A stretch of 12,729 bases of DNA from an uncultured Pirellulaceae bacterium (GCA_947258905.1 CAMYKF010000009.1:1-12729); one strand, 5' to 3'; counted from the first letter of the stretch, positions 6,637 through 12,729 are shown. The notes: a model not told the origin generated them from the sequence alone. Made by a program: numbers and translations.

Positions 6637-7443
6637 CTAGACGGTCGTGGCAAACGTCTCTCGCAACTCGTCAGCCAATTCGCGATAGCGGACATAAAAC
6701 CCGCGCGAAATCCAGGCCAGATAGATGTTCAAGCCAATCGAGCACAACAGCAGAAAATACAGAAAGCTGTTAAAGCGATTGATCTGGGCTGCGGGCAATT
6801 CCGGATTGGGATTGCGATTGGGTCCGACTTCCGGCTGTTGTTGGCCGTTTCCCGGAATATTGGCAGTGATGTCGTGACTGGCATAATCTTCCTGATAGCC
6901 GGGCCGCGAAGCCATCCGCGCCTGATTGGGGATCAGGGGCATGTCATGACCGCGCACGAGCAAATTGCCGGCGGGCTGGGGATACGATTGCGGTTGCTGC
7001 TGCCAGGGGTGATAGCCGGTCGGGACTGCGCCGCCTTGCTGGGCGGTTGCTGGCTGGTTCTGCCACTGCCGCGAGGCAAAGCGGTCGTCGTAAGTGCCTT
7101 CCTGGTATCCCGGCTGGCCGGACGGGTACTGGTAGTTGTTGCCGGCATAGTTGGGTGCAGGTTGAGTCGGTGGCGCCATGGAATCCAGTCGCGGCTGGCC
7201 CAGACGAGTATCGTACTCGTTGCCCGACGGGGGCGTTGACGAGCGGAACTGGGGGTCAACCGACTGACGCGGCACGTAGCCGTCATCCGCTGGCTGACCG
7301 GTGCGTGTGGGTTGAAAACCCGGCTGGCTGGAGGGCTGCTGGTAAGGCTGCCCGGACGGCTGCTGGTAAGGTTGGTTGGACGGCTGCTGGTAAGGTTGGT
7401 TGGACGGCTGCTGCCACGTGTTGGGGCTGGGTATCGCCTGCAT
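6637..7443 (-). CDS. C-terminal part of frameshifted Pro/Gln-rich tail-anchored protein
   Basis: This frame continues the protein that starts at 7990 and is joined to it by removal of one base near 7423-7426. It encodes three QQPSNQPY-type octads plus a partial one, then a long Pro/Gln/Asn/Tyr-rich low-complexity linker. Near the end lies one membrane segment (FLYFLLLCSIGLNIYLAWI), followed by a short charged tail, GFYVRYRELADELRETF. I give the in-frame ATG at 7443 as the left limit. The frame stays open up to 7755, but codons upstream of about 7440 lose the Pro/Gln character and look like out-of-frame reading. Without the N-terminal half it has no signal peptide. The function is not recognised. 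The layout suggests an inner-membrane-anchored protein with a long periplasmic arm. Confidence 0.6.
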   Translation of the reverse strand: MQAIPSPNTWQQPSNQPYQQPSNQPYQQPSGQPYQQPSSQPGFQPTRTGQPADDGYVPRQSVDPQFRSSTPPSGNEYDTRLGQPRLDSMAPPTQPAPNYAGNNYQYPSGQPGYQEGTYDDRFASRQWQNQPATAQQGGAVPTGYHPWQQQPQSYPQPAGNLLVRGHDMPLIPNQARMASRPGYQEDYASHDITANIPGNGQQQPEVGPNRNPNPELPAAQINRFNSFLYFLLLCSIGLNIYLAWISRGFYVRYRELADELRETFATTV

Positions 7444-7990
7444 TGGGCCTGGTTTGCGGCACCGTCCGATCGTTATTGTTGAAATCGCGCGAGTTGAAGC
7501 CGGGATCGTTGCGTGTCGAGGCGGTTTGTCCGGGAGGCCGGAATTGCGGAATACCGTTGGGCGACTGCGAGGAACCCCGATTGCCGCCTTGCATGTCGTT
7601 TCGCGGCAACAGGCCTGCGGCGGAATTATCGCTGGTTCCCGATGGTTGAAAACGTGGCGGCTGCGCAGCTGGCGGGCTAAATCCGCCACCCGGCGTACTG
7701 ATGGGTTCGGTTCTTCGCTGGTCAAAACCGCGATCGGCGGTACTTGATGGTACATATCGCAAGCGCACTTCGGTTACCTTGTTCCGCAAGTGCGGCGGAA
7801 TGGAACTTTTTAATGGCTCGCCACGCTTCAACGCTTCGATCATGGCGTCGTCAAGTTCCAGCACGAATGTCACGGCCTCCTGACTGGCTTCGCCACTGTT
7901 ATTGCTGGTGCCAAAATTCTGGGCGACAATGGCGGGGCTGAGACAGGCAGTGACGATCAGACACGTGCCGAGTGTGACGAGATACCGCAT
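7283..7990 (-). CDS. N-terminal part of frameshifted secreted Pro/Gln-rich protein
   Basis: The ATG at 7988-7990 is preceded by GGAG at 8-base spacing. The product has a signal peptide (hydrophobic core 4-18, likely cut after IVA at 23). VTAC at 13-16 also fits a lipobox, so a lipoprotein is possible. Next is a small, apparently folded segment of about 45 residues, VTFVLELDDAMIEALKRGE through NKVTEVRLRYV. A Pro/Gly/Asn/Gln-rich linker follows up to about NAGDTQP. From there the frame reads Ala/Val/Pro repeats and ends at 7283 without a membrane anchor. The neighbouring frame instead continues the Gln/Pro linker and ends in a membrane segment. One extra C in the run complementary to GGGG at 7423-7426 explains the split. 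A repaired gene (6637-7990) would encode 450 residues. The function is unknown; it is divergent from the glycosyltransferase gene. Confidence 0.65.
   Translation of the reverse strand: MRYLVTLGTCLIVTACLSPAIVAQNFGTSNNSGEASQEAVTFVLELDDAMIEALKRGEPLKSSIPPHLRNKVTEVRLRYVPSSTADRGFDQRRTEPISTPGGGFSPPAAQPPRFQPSGTSDNSAAGLLPRNDMQGGNRGSSQSPNGIPQFRPPGQTASTRNDPGFNSRDFNNNDRTVPQTRPNAGDTQPQHVAAAVQPTLPAAVQPTLPAAVRAALPAALQPAGFSTHTHRSASG
7334..7413 (-). repeat. 24-bp coding tandem repeat (QQPSNQPY units)
   Basis: There are three full 24-bp units at 7334-7357, 7358-7381 and 7382-7405, plus 8 bp of a fourth. The second and third are identical; the first differs only near its end. In the linker frame they encode QQPS(N/G)QPY. 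In the other open frame they read as an Ala/Val/Pro-rich repeat. The unit length is divisible by three, so copy-number change would keep the frame. Confidence 0.85.
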
Positions 7991-8006
7991 CGTTCCTTCT
8001 CCGGGG

Positions 8007-8022
8007 GGTCAAGTCATTGACC
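8007..8022 (-). promoter_or_regulatory. 5'-leader hairpin before the Pro/Gln-rich gene
   Basis: GGTCAA-GTCA-TTGACC is a perfect 6-bp stem with a tetraloop. In the minus-strand transcript it ends just before the GGAG ribosome site of the gene starting at 7990, so it could affect access to that site. Confidence 0.3.
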
Positions 8023-8102
8023 GATTGTTAGTCCATTAACGCGCCGGGGCACTCGACGCGACAGGATCGCGGCGACTGGACGCGGCTCGATATTCGCTGT
8101 CA

Positions 8103-8132
8103 ATCCTAGACGGAATGATTAACGTGAGTAAA
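8103..8132 (-). promoter_or_regulatory. Possible promoter for the Pro/Gln-rich gene
   Basis: On the minus strand TTTACT (8127-8132) and TAGGAT (8103-8108) are 18 bases apart, each matching four of six sigma-70-type consensus bases. This would give a leader of about 105 bases. The match is weak. Confidence 0.22.
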
Positions 8133-8190
8133 TAGCGAATCGGGGCTGGTGGGCCCGATATCAAGCGGGTTGGATCGATTGGGAATCCTG

Positions 8191-8224
8191 CGCCGAACGG
8201 CGGCCCGCCATTCCGCCGTTGGCG
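8191..8224. repeat. Strong GC hairpin in the divergent intergenic region
   Basis: CGCC(G)AACGGCGG pairs with CCGCCGTTGGCG to give 12 base pairs with one bulged G and a 9-base loop. It sits about 50 bp upstream of the glycosyltransferase start. No T-run follows on either strand, so a simple intrinsic terminator is unlikely. Confidence 0.55.
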
Positions 8225-8260
8225 AATAATTGATCTGTCAGCAAGCAACCCTTTGACAGC

Positions 8261-8266
8261 TATAAT
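8261..8266 (+). promoter_or_regulatory. Consensus -10 box implying a near-leaderless glycosyltransferase mRNA
   Basis: A perfect TATAAT ends 6 bases before the ATG at 8273-8275, so transcription would begin at or next to the start codon. No Shine-Dalgarno sequence is present, which agrees with leaderless translation. The nearby TTGACA is only 2 bases away and cannot be the -35. A 6-bp inverted repeat, CTGTCA (8235-8240) and TGACAG (8254-8259), overlaps the region where the -35 would lie. Confidence 0.4.
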
Positions 8267-8272
8267 CAGGTC

Positions 8273-9304
8273 ATGAAGGAATCCGCGGTCCAGCCACGAA
8301 GACTCTCGATCATCGTTCCGCTGTTTAACGAGCAGCAGAGCCTGCGCGAATTGCATGCGGAACTGGACGCCGTGGCTTCGGAGCATGGTTACGAGTTTGA
8401 GATAATCTTCGTTGACGACGGCTCGCAAGATGATTCATGGGCGGTCGTTCAGCAACTGGCGGTCGATGATACGCGGGTGTTCGGGGTGCGGTTACGTCGC
8501 AATTTTGGCAAGGCCGCGGCGATTTCCGCCGGGACGGTGGTGGCCAGTCACGCGTTCGTCGTGACGATCGACGCTGACCTGCAGGATGATGCGCGTGAAA
8601 TTCCGCGGCTGTTGGCCGAGATGGACAACGGCTTCGACGTGGTCAGCGGATGGAAGAAGGACCGCCAGGACCCGTGGACACGCAGGGTTGCCTCGCGAAT
8701 ATTCAACGGGCTGGTCAACACGTTGACCAAAGTCAAATTGCACGATCACAATTGCGGGTTCAAACTGTACCGCCGCGAAGTGTTCGATGAAGTGGACCTG
8801 TACGGCGGCTTTCACCGTTTTGTACCGGTGCTGGCCGCGGCCCGGGGATTCCGCATCGGTGAAACGGAAGTGAACCATCGCCCGCGAAAATACGGCAAAT
8901 CGCGATACGGATCGGGACGCATCATCAAGGGCCTGCTTGATCTGATGACGGTGTGCTTCCTGACGGGATACAGCCAGCGACCACAGCACTTGCTGGGCGC
9001 TGCAGGCCTGTTCAGTTTTCTGATTGGCGTCGGCGGTCTGCTCTTCATGGCAATTTACTGGGTGTTGCGGATGAACTTTTATCCGGACTGGACGCCCCTG
9101 CATCAGCGACCGGTCGTGATATATTCCGTGGCCGCCTTGCTATTGGGAACGCAGTTGTTGACGATGGGATTCCTGGCCGAATTAATTGTCGCTCGGGACC
9201 AGAAACGCGGACGCCGATTTGCGGTTCAGGAAACCGTCGGTCGTGCCACCGGCGACCAGACCGGTTCGGCCATCGTGACCAGCCGCTCCGGCAGTTCGAG
9301 CTAA
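8273..9304 (+). CDS. GT2 family glycosyltransferase with C-terminal membrane segments (DPM1/GtrB-like)
   Basis: The 343-residue protein has a GT-A glycosyltransferase domain followed by two membrane helices. Motifs in order are LSIIVPLFNE (11-20), FVDDGS (46-51), RRNFGKAAAISAG (75-87) and the metal-binding DADLQDD (100-106). HNCGFKLYRREV and HRPRKYGKSRYG follow. The two hydrophobic segments cover roughly LLGAAGLFSF to FMAIYWVL, and VVIYSVAALLLG to FLAELIVA. This layout is that of polyprenyl-phosphate glycosyltransferases (dolichyl-phosphate mannose synthase, GtrB, ArnC), which load a sugar onto a lipid carrier on the inner face of the membrane. The sugar cannot be told from sequence. The C-terminal 30 residues are Ser/Thr/Arg-rich and disordered-looking. 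The next gene starts only 18 bp downstream, so the two are probably co-transcribed. Confidence 0.92.
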   Translation: MKESAVQPRRLSIIVPLFNEQQSLRELHAELDAVASEHGYEFEIIFVDDGSQDDSWAVVQQLAVDDTRVFGVRLRRNFGKAAAISAGTVVASHAFVVTIDADLQDDAREIPRLLAEMDNGFDVVSGWKKDRQDPWTRRVASRIFNGLVNTLTKVKLHDHNCGFKLYRREVFDEVDLYGGFHRFVPVLAAARGFRIGETEVNHRPRKYGKSRYGSGRIIKGLLDLMTVCFLTGYSQRPQHLLGAAGLFSFLIGVGGLLFMAIYWVLRMNFYPDWTPLHQRPVVIYSVAALLLGTQLLTMGFLAELIVARDQKRGRRFAVQETVGRATGDQTGSAIVTSRSGSSS

Positions 9305-9322
9305 CCCCATCACGCAGCACCT

Positions 9323-10309
9323 GTGACCGCGACCACACCGACCGATCCCGAGATGACACCCGATGAGGCTGGTCCTCCGCGTAATCAGCTGGACGCTCGA
9401 ACACGCTGGTCGATCTACTGGTTGCTGATTATTTGTTCGCTGGCCGTCATCTGCGCGCGAATCTGGCAGATCGAAGGCGACTCGCACGGCCAGCGGGTGC
9501 CGTTTCTCAGCGCTAACGACCGCAGCCGCTGGTGCACCATCCGCTCGCTGGGCGATCATGATACCTATTGCATCGATCTGGTGCTAAACGCGGAAAACGG
9601 GCGTTCCTGGGATACGATCGACAAGGTCATGCACTGGGGCCGTGATTTTCGACCCCATTTCTATTCCAGCAAACCGACGTGGCTGACCACGGTCCTCACC
9701 TACCCCTATCTGGGTCTCAAGGTGGTGACGGGCTGGACGCTGAAGAACGAGACTTTTGATGTCGTGCGCTGGATGCTGGTGATTTGCCAGGTCGTGCCGT
9801 TGTTGTTTTTCTTCTGGTCGATCGGGCGGATCGGGGATTTGCTGGGCCATTCGGAATGGACACGGATGTTTTTGATGGGGTGCGCTACTTTTGGCACGTT
9901 TGTCACAACGTTTGCCGTGACCCTGAACAACCATTTGCCGGCGGTCGTAGCCACGTCAGTGGGGCTGTATGCGGTGATCATGATCTGGCAGCGCCGTTCG
10001 GAGTCGTGGGGCTGGTATTTCCTGGCAGGATTAACTAGCGCGATTGCCGCCGCCGCGGAACTGCCGGCATTGTCGTTTTTGGTGGCGGTTATGACGTTGT
10101 GTATGCTGCGCAGCGTGTCAAAGACATTGCTGGCGTTTTTGCCGCCAGTGTTGTTAGTTGCCGCTGGCTCTTTTGTCACGAACTATACGGCTCATCAGCA
10201 GTGGCAGCCGCCTTACGCCCACCGCGAGGACGGACCGGTGTTGAATATCGTTTCTCATGTGACAGGCGACCGGCTGGCCGAGGGCCGCAGGCGGTGCGCA
10301 GCGACTTGA
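9323..10309 (+). CDS. N-terminal part of frameshifted polytopic membrane protein, possible GT-C glycosyltransferase
   Basis: The product has about five hydrophobic regions: SIYWLLIICSLAVICA near residue 30, MLVICQVVPLLFFFW, a long FGTFVTTF region, GLTSAIAAAAEL and LAFLPPVLLVAAG. The first non-membrane loop contains SANDRSRW and HFYSSKPTW, which resemble the loop of GT-C (ArnT/PMT-like) enzymes that use lipid-linked sugars. This is a weak resemblance. The frame breaks after GDRLAEG and stops at 10307-10309, while the plus frame one base back continues the protein to 10953. The start is GTG at 9323, 18 bp after the GT2 stop. An ATG at 9353 is an alternative, and neither has a clear ribosome site. 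Together with the next entry the repaired protein would be 543 residues. Confidence 0.65.
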   Translation: MTATTPTDPEMTPDEAGPPRNQLDARTRWSIYWLLIICSLAVICARIWQIEGDSHGQRVPFLSANDRSRWCTIRSLGDHDTYCIDLVLNAENGRSWDTIDKVMHWGRDFRPHFYSSKPTWLTTVLTYPYLGLKVVTGWTLKNETFDVVRWMLVICQVVPLLFFFWSIGRIGDLLGHSEWTRMFLMGCATFGTFVTTFAVTLNNHLPAVVATSVGLYAVIMIWQRRSESWGWYFLAGLTSAIAAAAELPALSFLVAVMTLCMLRSVSKTLLAFLPPVLLVAAGSFVTNYTAHQQWQPPYAHREDGPVLNIVSHVTGDRLAEGRRRCAAT

Positions 10310-10953
10310 CGGACGAGTCGTTCCAGGCGGTGCAGGTCCTTGAAGGTGGCTGGCCGATGGATGAAGCCATTGAAAGCCGCTGGATCGTGTACTTCGACGA
10401 AAAATCACTGCCGCTGGTGCTGGCCGAACGCGCCGACGGGCTGGGAATCGAAATCCGTCAATGGAACAACTGGTACGAATACCCTGGCAGTTACTGGTTG
10501 CGACAAAATGAGGACAAGTCGAATGTGGACCAGGGCGAGCCCGATTGGCGACGATATCTGTTCAATCTGACGCTCGGCCATCATGGTGCCTTTTCGTTGA
10601 CGCCGATCTGGCTGTTGTCCATCTTTGGCGTTTTGGCCATGTGCGTGTCCCCCAGGTACAAGTTGCGATTGCTGGCGCTGTTGATCATTGCTGTGTCGGC
10701 GGTGGTGGTTTCGTTTTACGTGACACGGCCGATCGAGGATCGCAACTATGGCGGCTGGACCTGCGGTCCGCGGTGGTTGTTCTGGTTGATCCCGTTGTGG
10801 CTGACCGCCATGATTCCGGCACTGGATTCGATTAGCGAGAGCCGTTTTATGCGGGCCGTGGCCCTGTTGTTGCTGGGCATCAGCATCGCGTCGGCTTTTT
10901 ACGCCTGGGCGAACCCGTGGGTTCATCCATGGCTCTATCAGTGGCTGGGATAG
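10285..10953 (+). CDS. C-terminal part of frameshifted polytopic membrane protein
   Basis: This frame picks up at PQAVRSDLTDESF directly where the upstream frame loses sense. It carries a soluble segment (VYFDEKSLPLVLAERADG), then NLTLGHHGAFSLTPIW and four membrane helices, with GGWTCGPRWLFWLIPLWL in between. The end is WVHPWLYQWLG and a TAG stop. The frame is open back to an ATG at 10099, but that part overlaps the membrane segments of the other frame and reads as Arg/Ala-rich nonsense. I therefore give the first sensible codon as the left limit. It has no start of its own and is best seen as the second half of the gene beginning at 9323. The missing base probably belongs to the AGGGCC run at 10281-10286. 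The function is not firmly recognised. Confidence 0.65.
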   Translation, partial: PQAVRSDLTDESFQAVQVLEGGWPMDEAIESRWIVYFDEKSLPLVLAERADGLGIEIRQWNNWYEYPGSYWLRQNEDKSNVDQGEPDWRRYLFNLTLGHHGAFSLTPIWLLSIFGVLAMCVSPRYKLRLLALLIIAVSAVVVSFYVTRPIEDRNYGGWTCGPRWLFWLIPLWLTAMIPALDSISESRFMRAVALLLLGISIASAFYAWANPWVHPWLYQWLG

Positions 10954-10968
10954 ACCAGCGCAGAATAC

Positions 10969-11027
10969 CCCGACGCGCCTGCGAGGGTTGCGCTTGTACG
11001 CCCTGGCTAACGCGTCGGGCTATTTTT
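10969..11027 (+). terminator. Long hairpin with T-run between the membrane-protein gene and cysS
   Basis: CCCGACGCG (10969-10977) pairs perfectly with CGCGTCGGG (11011-11019) and is followed by CTATTTTT. An inner GCGAGGG/CCCTGGC pairing (10981-10987 with 11001-11007) extends the stem with one mismatch. The position right after the stop at 10953 fits a rho-independent terminator. The sequence also looks like a dispersed planctomycete intergenic repeat, which is from memory and unverified. Confidence 0.6.
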
Positions 11028-11054
11028 GGTCTCTCGCCGCACCGTCATTTCGCC

Positions 11055-11083
11055 TTGTCTCCTGGCGGCGTTTCGCGTTAGAT
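11055..11083 (+). promoter_or_regulatory. Possible cysS promoter
   Basis: TTGTCT (11055-11060) and TTAGAT (11078-11083) are 17 bp apart and would give a leader of about 35 bases before the ATG at 11126. The matches are four and three of six. The preceding terminator suggests that cysS needs its own promoter here. Confidence 0.3.
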
Positions 11084-11125
11084 TTTGCGAAGACTCACAA
11101 GCATCTTTCACCCGGATCGCTCGCC

Positions 11126-12676
11126 ATGAAAATCCAGTTCTACAACTCGTTGACCAACCAAATCGAGGAATTCAAGTCCATCGAGCCGGGCAAGGTGAAG
11201 ATGTACAGCTGCGGGCCGACCGTTTATGACTTCGCCCATATCGGCAACTTTCGCACGTTCCTGTTTGGCGACTTGCTGCGGCGGTTTCTGGAATTTGCCG
11301 GCTACGACGTGCATCACGTGATGAATATCACCGACGTCGGTCACATGACCGATGATGCCGACGAGGGTGAGGACAAGATGAAGGTGGCGATGCAGAAGCT
11401 GCAACAGGACAAGAAATCCTACCGGGTTCCCGAGGGTGCGATCGAAAACCCCAAAGATCCGTACCAGATCGCCGAATTCTTCACCAACGCTTTTATCGAG
11501 GATTCCCGACGTCTGGGTTACAAGGTGACGTTTGAAGATCCCGCCACCAGTCTGCCCAAGGCTACCGACAACATCGATGGCATGCTGGAAATGATCCAGA
11601 AGCTGATCGATCGCGGGCACGCCTACGTGGCCAGCGATGGCGTGGTCTACTTCAGCGTAGAGAGTTTCCCGGCTTACGGAAAACTGAGCGGCAATACTCT
11701 GGAACAATTGAAAAGTGGTGCCGGAGGCCGGGTCTCCGACGAGCACCAGTCGCTGAAGAAACACCCTGCCGATTTCATGCTGTGGAAACCGGACAAGCAT
11801 CACATCATGAAATGGGATTCGCCGTGGGGCACCGGATACCCCGGCTGGCACATCGAATGCTCGGTGATGGCTTCCAAATTGCTGGGCAGTGAAGTCATTG
11901 ATATCCATACCGGCGGTGAGGATCTGAAGTTTCCCCATCACGAATGCGAAATCGCCCAGTCGTGCGGGGCCAGCGGCCAAAGTTCTTTTGCCAATTACTG
12001 GATTCACGCGCGGTTCCTGTTTGTCGAAGGCGCCAAGATGTCCAAGAGTTCGGGCACGTTTTACACGGTCCGCGACATCATGGAGGGCAACTTCAGGAAA
12101 GGACCTGACACCGACGAACTTTGGGGCAAGCGAATCGATCCGGCCGTGATCCGTTACGAACTCATCAACTCGCACTATCGCGACACGCTGAATTTCACGG
12201 CAAAGGGCATCGAGGATTCGGCCAGGGTCGTGAGGCGATTGATTGAGTTTCGCAACAAACTGGAGCAGCAAACTGGCGGCGAGTCTGCCGAGGTCGACCT
12301 GAGTCATCCGATCCTCAAAGCCTTTGGCGAAGCGCTGGCCGACGACATGAACATTTCCAAAGCCATGTCTGTCGTCATGCCCTGGATTTCGCAGACGCAC
12401 GATGATCCAAAAGTGGCTCTGGGTGTATTCAAAAAGATCAACTCGGTGCTGTCGGTGGCGCCGATTAATGAAGGCGTCGAGGGCGGTGACTTGCCGGCGG
12501 AACAAGGCAACGAGAATCTCGATGAACAGCTGGCCCTGCTGTGCAAGGAAATGGATGCCGCGCGGGCCGCAAAGGATTACGCCAAAGCGGACGCGATTCG
12601 AGATCAAATCCGCGACATGGGCTTTGAAACGCGACAGACGCCCGAAGGCACGGTGATTCAAAAGGAACTGGCCTGA
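11126..12676 (+). CDS. cysS: Cysteinyl-tRNA synthetase
   Basis: CysRS attaches cysteine to tRNA-Cys in the cytoplasm. The 516-residue protein begins MKIQFYNSLT. It has the class I signatures HIGN (38-41) and KMSKS (304-308). The zinc ligands that recognise the cysteine thiol are Cys29, Cys245, His271 and Glu275. The C-terminal half carries the helical tRNA-binding region and the AKADAIRDQIRDMGFE motif common to CysRS. It is longer than the 461-residue E. coli enzyme. Part of the excess lies after MNITDVGHM, where TDDADEGEDKMK and a charged stretch to about residue 115 replace the usual short DDK loop. The ATG was chosen because the protein aligns from there. An upstream in-frame TTG at 10988 would make the terminator hairpin coding and was dismissed. 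The ribosome site is weak. Confidence 0.97.
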   Translation: MKIQFYNSLTNQIEEFKSIEPGKVKMYSCGPTVYDFAHIGNFRTFLFGDLLRRFLEFAGYDVHHVMNITDVGHMTDDADEGEDKMKVAMQKLQQDKKSYRVPEGAIENPKDPYQIAEFFTNAFIEDSRRLGYKVTFEDPATSLPKATDNIDGMLEMIQKLIDRGHAYVASDGVVYFSVESFPAYGKLSGNTLEQLKSGAGGRVSDEHQSLKKHPADFMLWKPDKHHIMKWDSPWGTGYPGWHIECSVMASKLLGSEVIDIHTGGEDLKFPHHECEIAQSCGASGQSSFANYWIHARFLFVEGAKMSKSSGTFYTVRDIMEGNFRKGPDTDELWGKRIDPAVIRYELINSHYRDTLNFTAKGIEDSARVVRRLIEFRNKLEQQTGGESAEVDLSHPILKAFGEALADDMNISKAMSVVMPWISQTHDDPKVALGVFKKINSVLSVAPINEGVEGGDLPAEQGNENLDEQLALLCKEMDAARAAKDYAKADAIRDQIRDMGFETRQTPEGTVIQKELA

Positions 12677-12685
12677 AACCCGTGG

Positions 12686-12704
12686 GGCAGGCATCCTGCC
12701 TGCC
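12686..12704 (+). repeat. Hairpin repeat after cysS
   Basis: GGCAGGC-ATCCT-GCCTGCC is a perfect 7-bp stem with a 5-base loop, starting 9 bases after the cysS stop. No T-run follows. It may end or stabilise the transcript, or be a dispersed palindromic repeat. Confidence 0.5.
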
Positions 12705-12729
12705 ATCCGCAGCCGTTCCCAAAATACGG

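Noticed and set aside
7334..7413. CRISPR-like array
   Set aside because: The repeats are contiguous with no spacers and encode an in-frame QQPSNQPY repeat.
7444..7755. Upstream extension of the C-terminal fragment frame to 7755
   Set aside because: The translated residues (Arg/Pro/Thr/Cys-rich) lack the linker composition, while the overlapping frame from 7990 is sensible there.
8150..8205. Possible third copy of the 3'-flank element (GGGCCCGA and GGAATCCTGCG words)
   Set aside because: Only short words match, in altered spacing, and it is not next to a stop codon.
8253..8258. TTGACA as a -35 box for the glycosyltransferase
   Set aside because: It is only 2 bases from TATAAT; about 17 are required. 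It forms one arm of an inverted repeat instead.
10099..10284. Upstream extension of the membrane-protein C-terminal frame to an ATG at 10099
   Set aside because: It overlaps real membrane segments in the other frame and reads as low-sense Arg/Ala-rich sequence.
10277..10290. Programmed -1 frameshifting in the membrane-protein gene
   Set aside because: No slippery X XXY YYZ heptamer and no obvious downstream pseudoknot; a one-base indel at AGGGCC is simpler.
10988..11125. N-terminal extension of cysS from an upstream TTG
   Set aside because: It runs through the terminator hairpin and the likely promoter, and CysRS proteins align from the ATG at 11126.
11108..12706. A 532-codon open frame on the minus strand
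   Set aside because: It is antisense to cysS over its full length, has no recognisable motif, and its openness follows from the codon bias of cysS.

Overview
The window looks like a chromosomal segment of a Gram-negative, LPS-making bacterium, most probably a planctomycete of the Pirellulales type. This rests on the separate lpxC and lpxA genes behind an OmpH/Skp chaperone, a Pro/Gln-rich secreted protein with a C-terminal membrane anchor, an unusual cysteinyl-tRNA synthetase, few strong Shine-Dalgarno sequences, and hairpin-rich intergenic repeats of a kind I associate with that phylum. The taxonomic call is inference. I saw no phage, insertion sequence, CRISPR array or tRNA/rRNA gene.

Layout. 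(1) Bases 2-2515 (+) hold the 3' part of a two-half M16 zinc peptidase, cut by the window edge one codon after its expected HxxEH motif. (2) Bases 2516-2753 are a convergent intergenic stretch with several inverted repeats. (3) Bases 2754-6285 (-) are an outer-membrane/lipid A operon transcribed skp/ompH -> lpxC -> lpxA -> Gfo/Idh/MocA oxidoreductase. Gaps are 37 and 22 bp, followed by a 4-bp ATGA overlap. (4) Bases 6286-6636 are a gene-free control region with palindromes, a weak terminator and a 3' repeat. (5) Bases 6637-7990 (-) encode one signal-peptide/QP-linker/tail-anchor protein that is split by a one-base frameshift. (6) Bases 7991-8272 are a divergent promoter region. (7) Bases 8273-10953 (+) hold a GT2 polyprenyl-phosphate-type glycosyltransferase followed by a polytopic membrane protein, possibly a GT-C enzyme, also split by a one-base frameshift. 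(8) A hairpin terminator is followed by cysS (11126-12676, +) and a short 3' hairpin.

How the genes fit together. Skp, LpxC and LpxA serve outer-membrane protein delivery and the first steps of lipid A synthesis. The coupled oxidoreductase may modify the sugar nucleotide used by LpxA, in the manner of GnnA, but this is a hypothesis. The GT2/membrane-protein pair has the logic of a lipid-linked sugar donor synthase plus a membrane transferase. The two frameshifts both sit at short G/C runs and each is repaired by one base. They are most simply sequence errors or fresh indels in otherwise intact genes.
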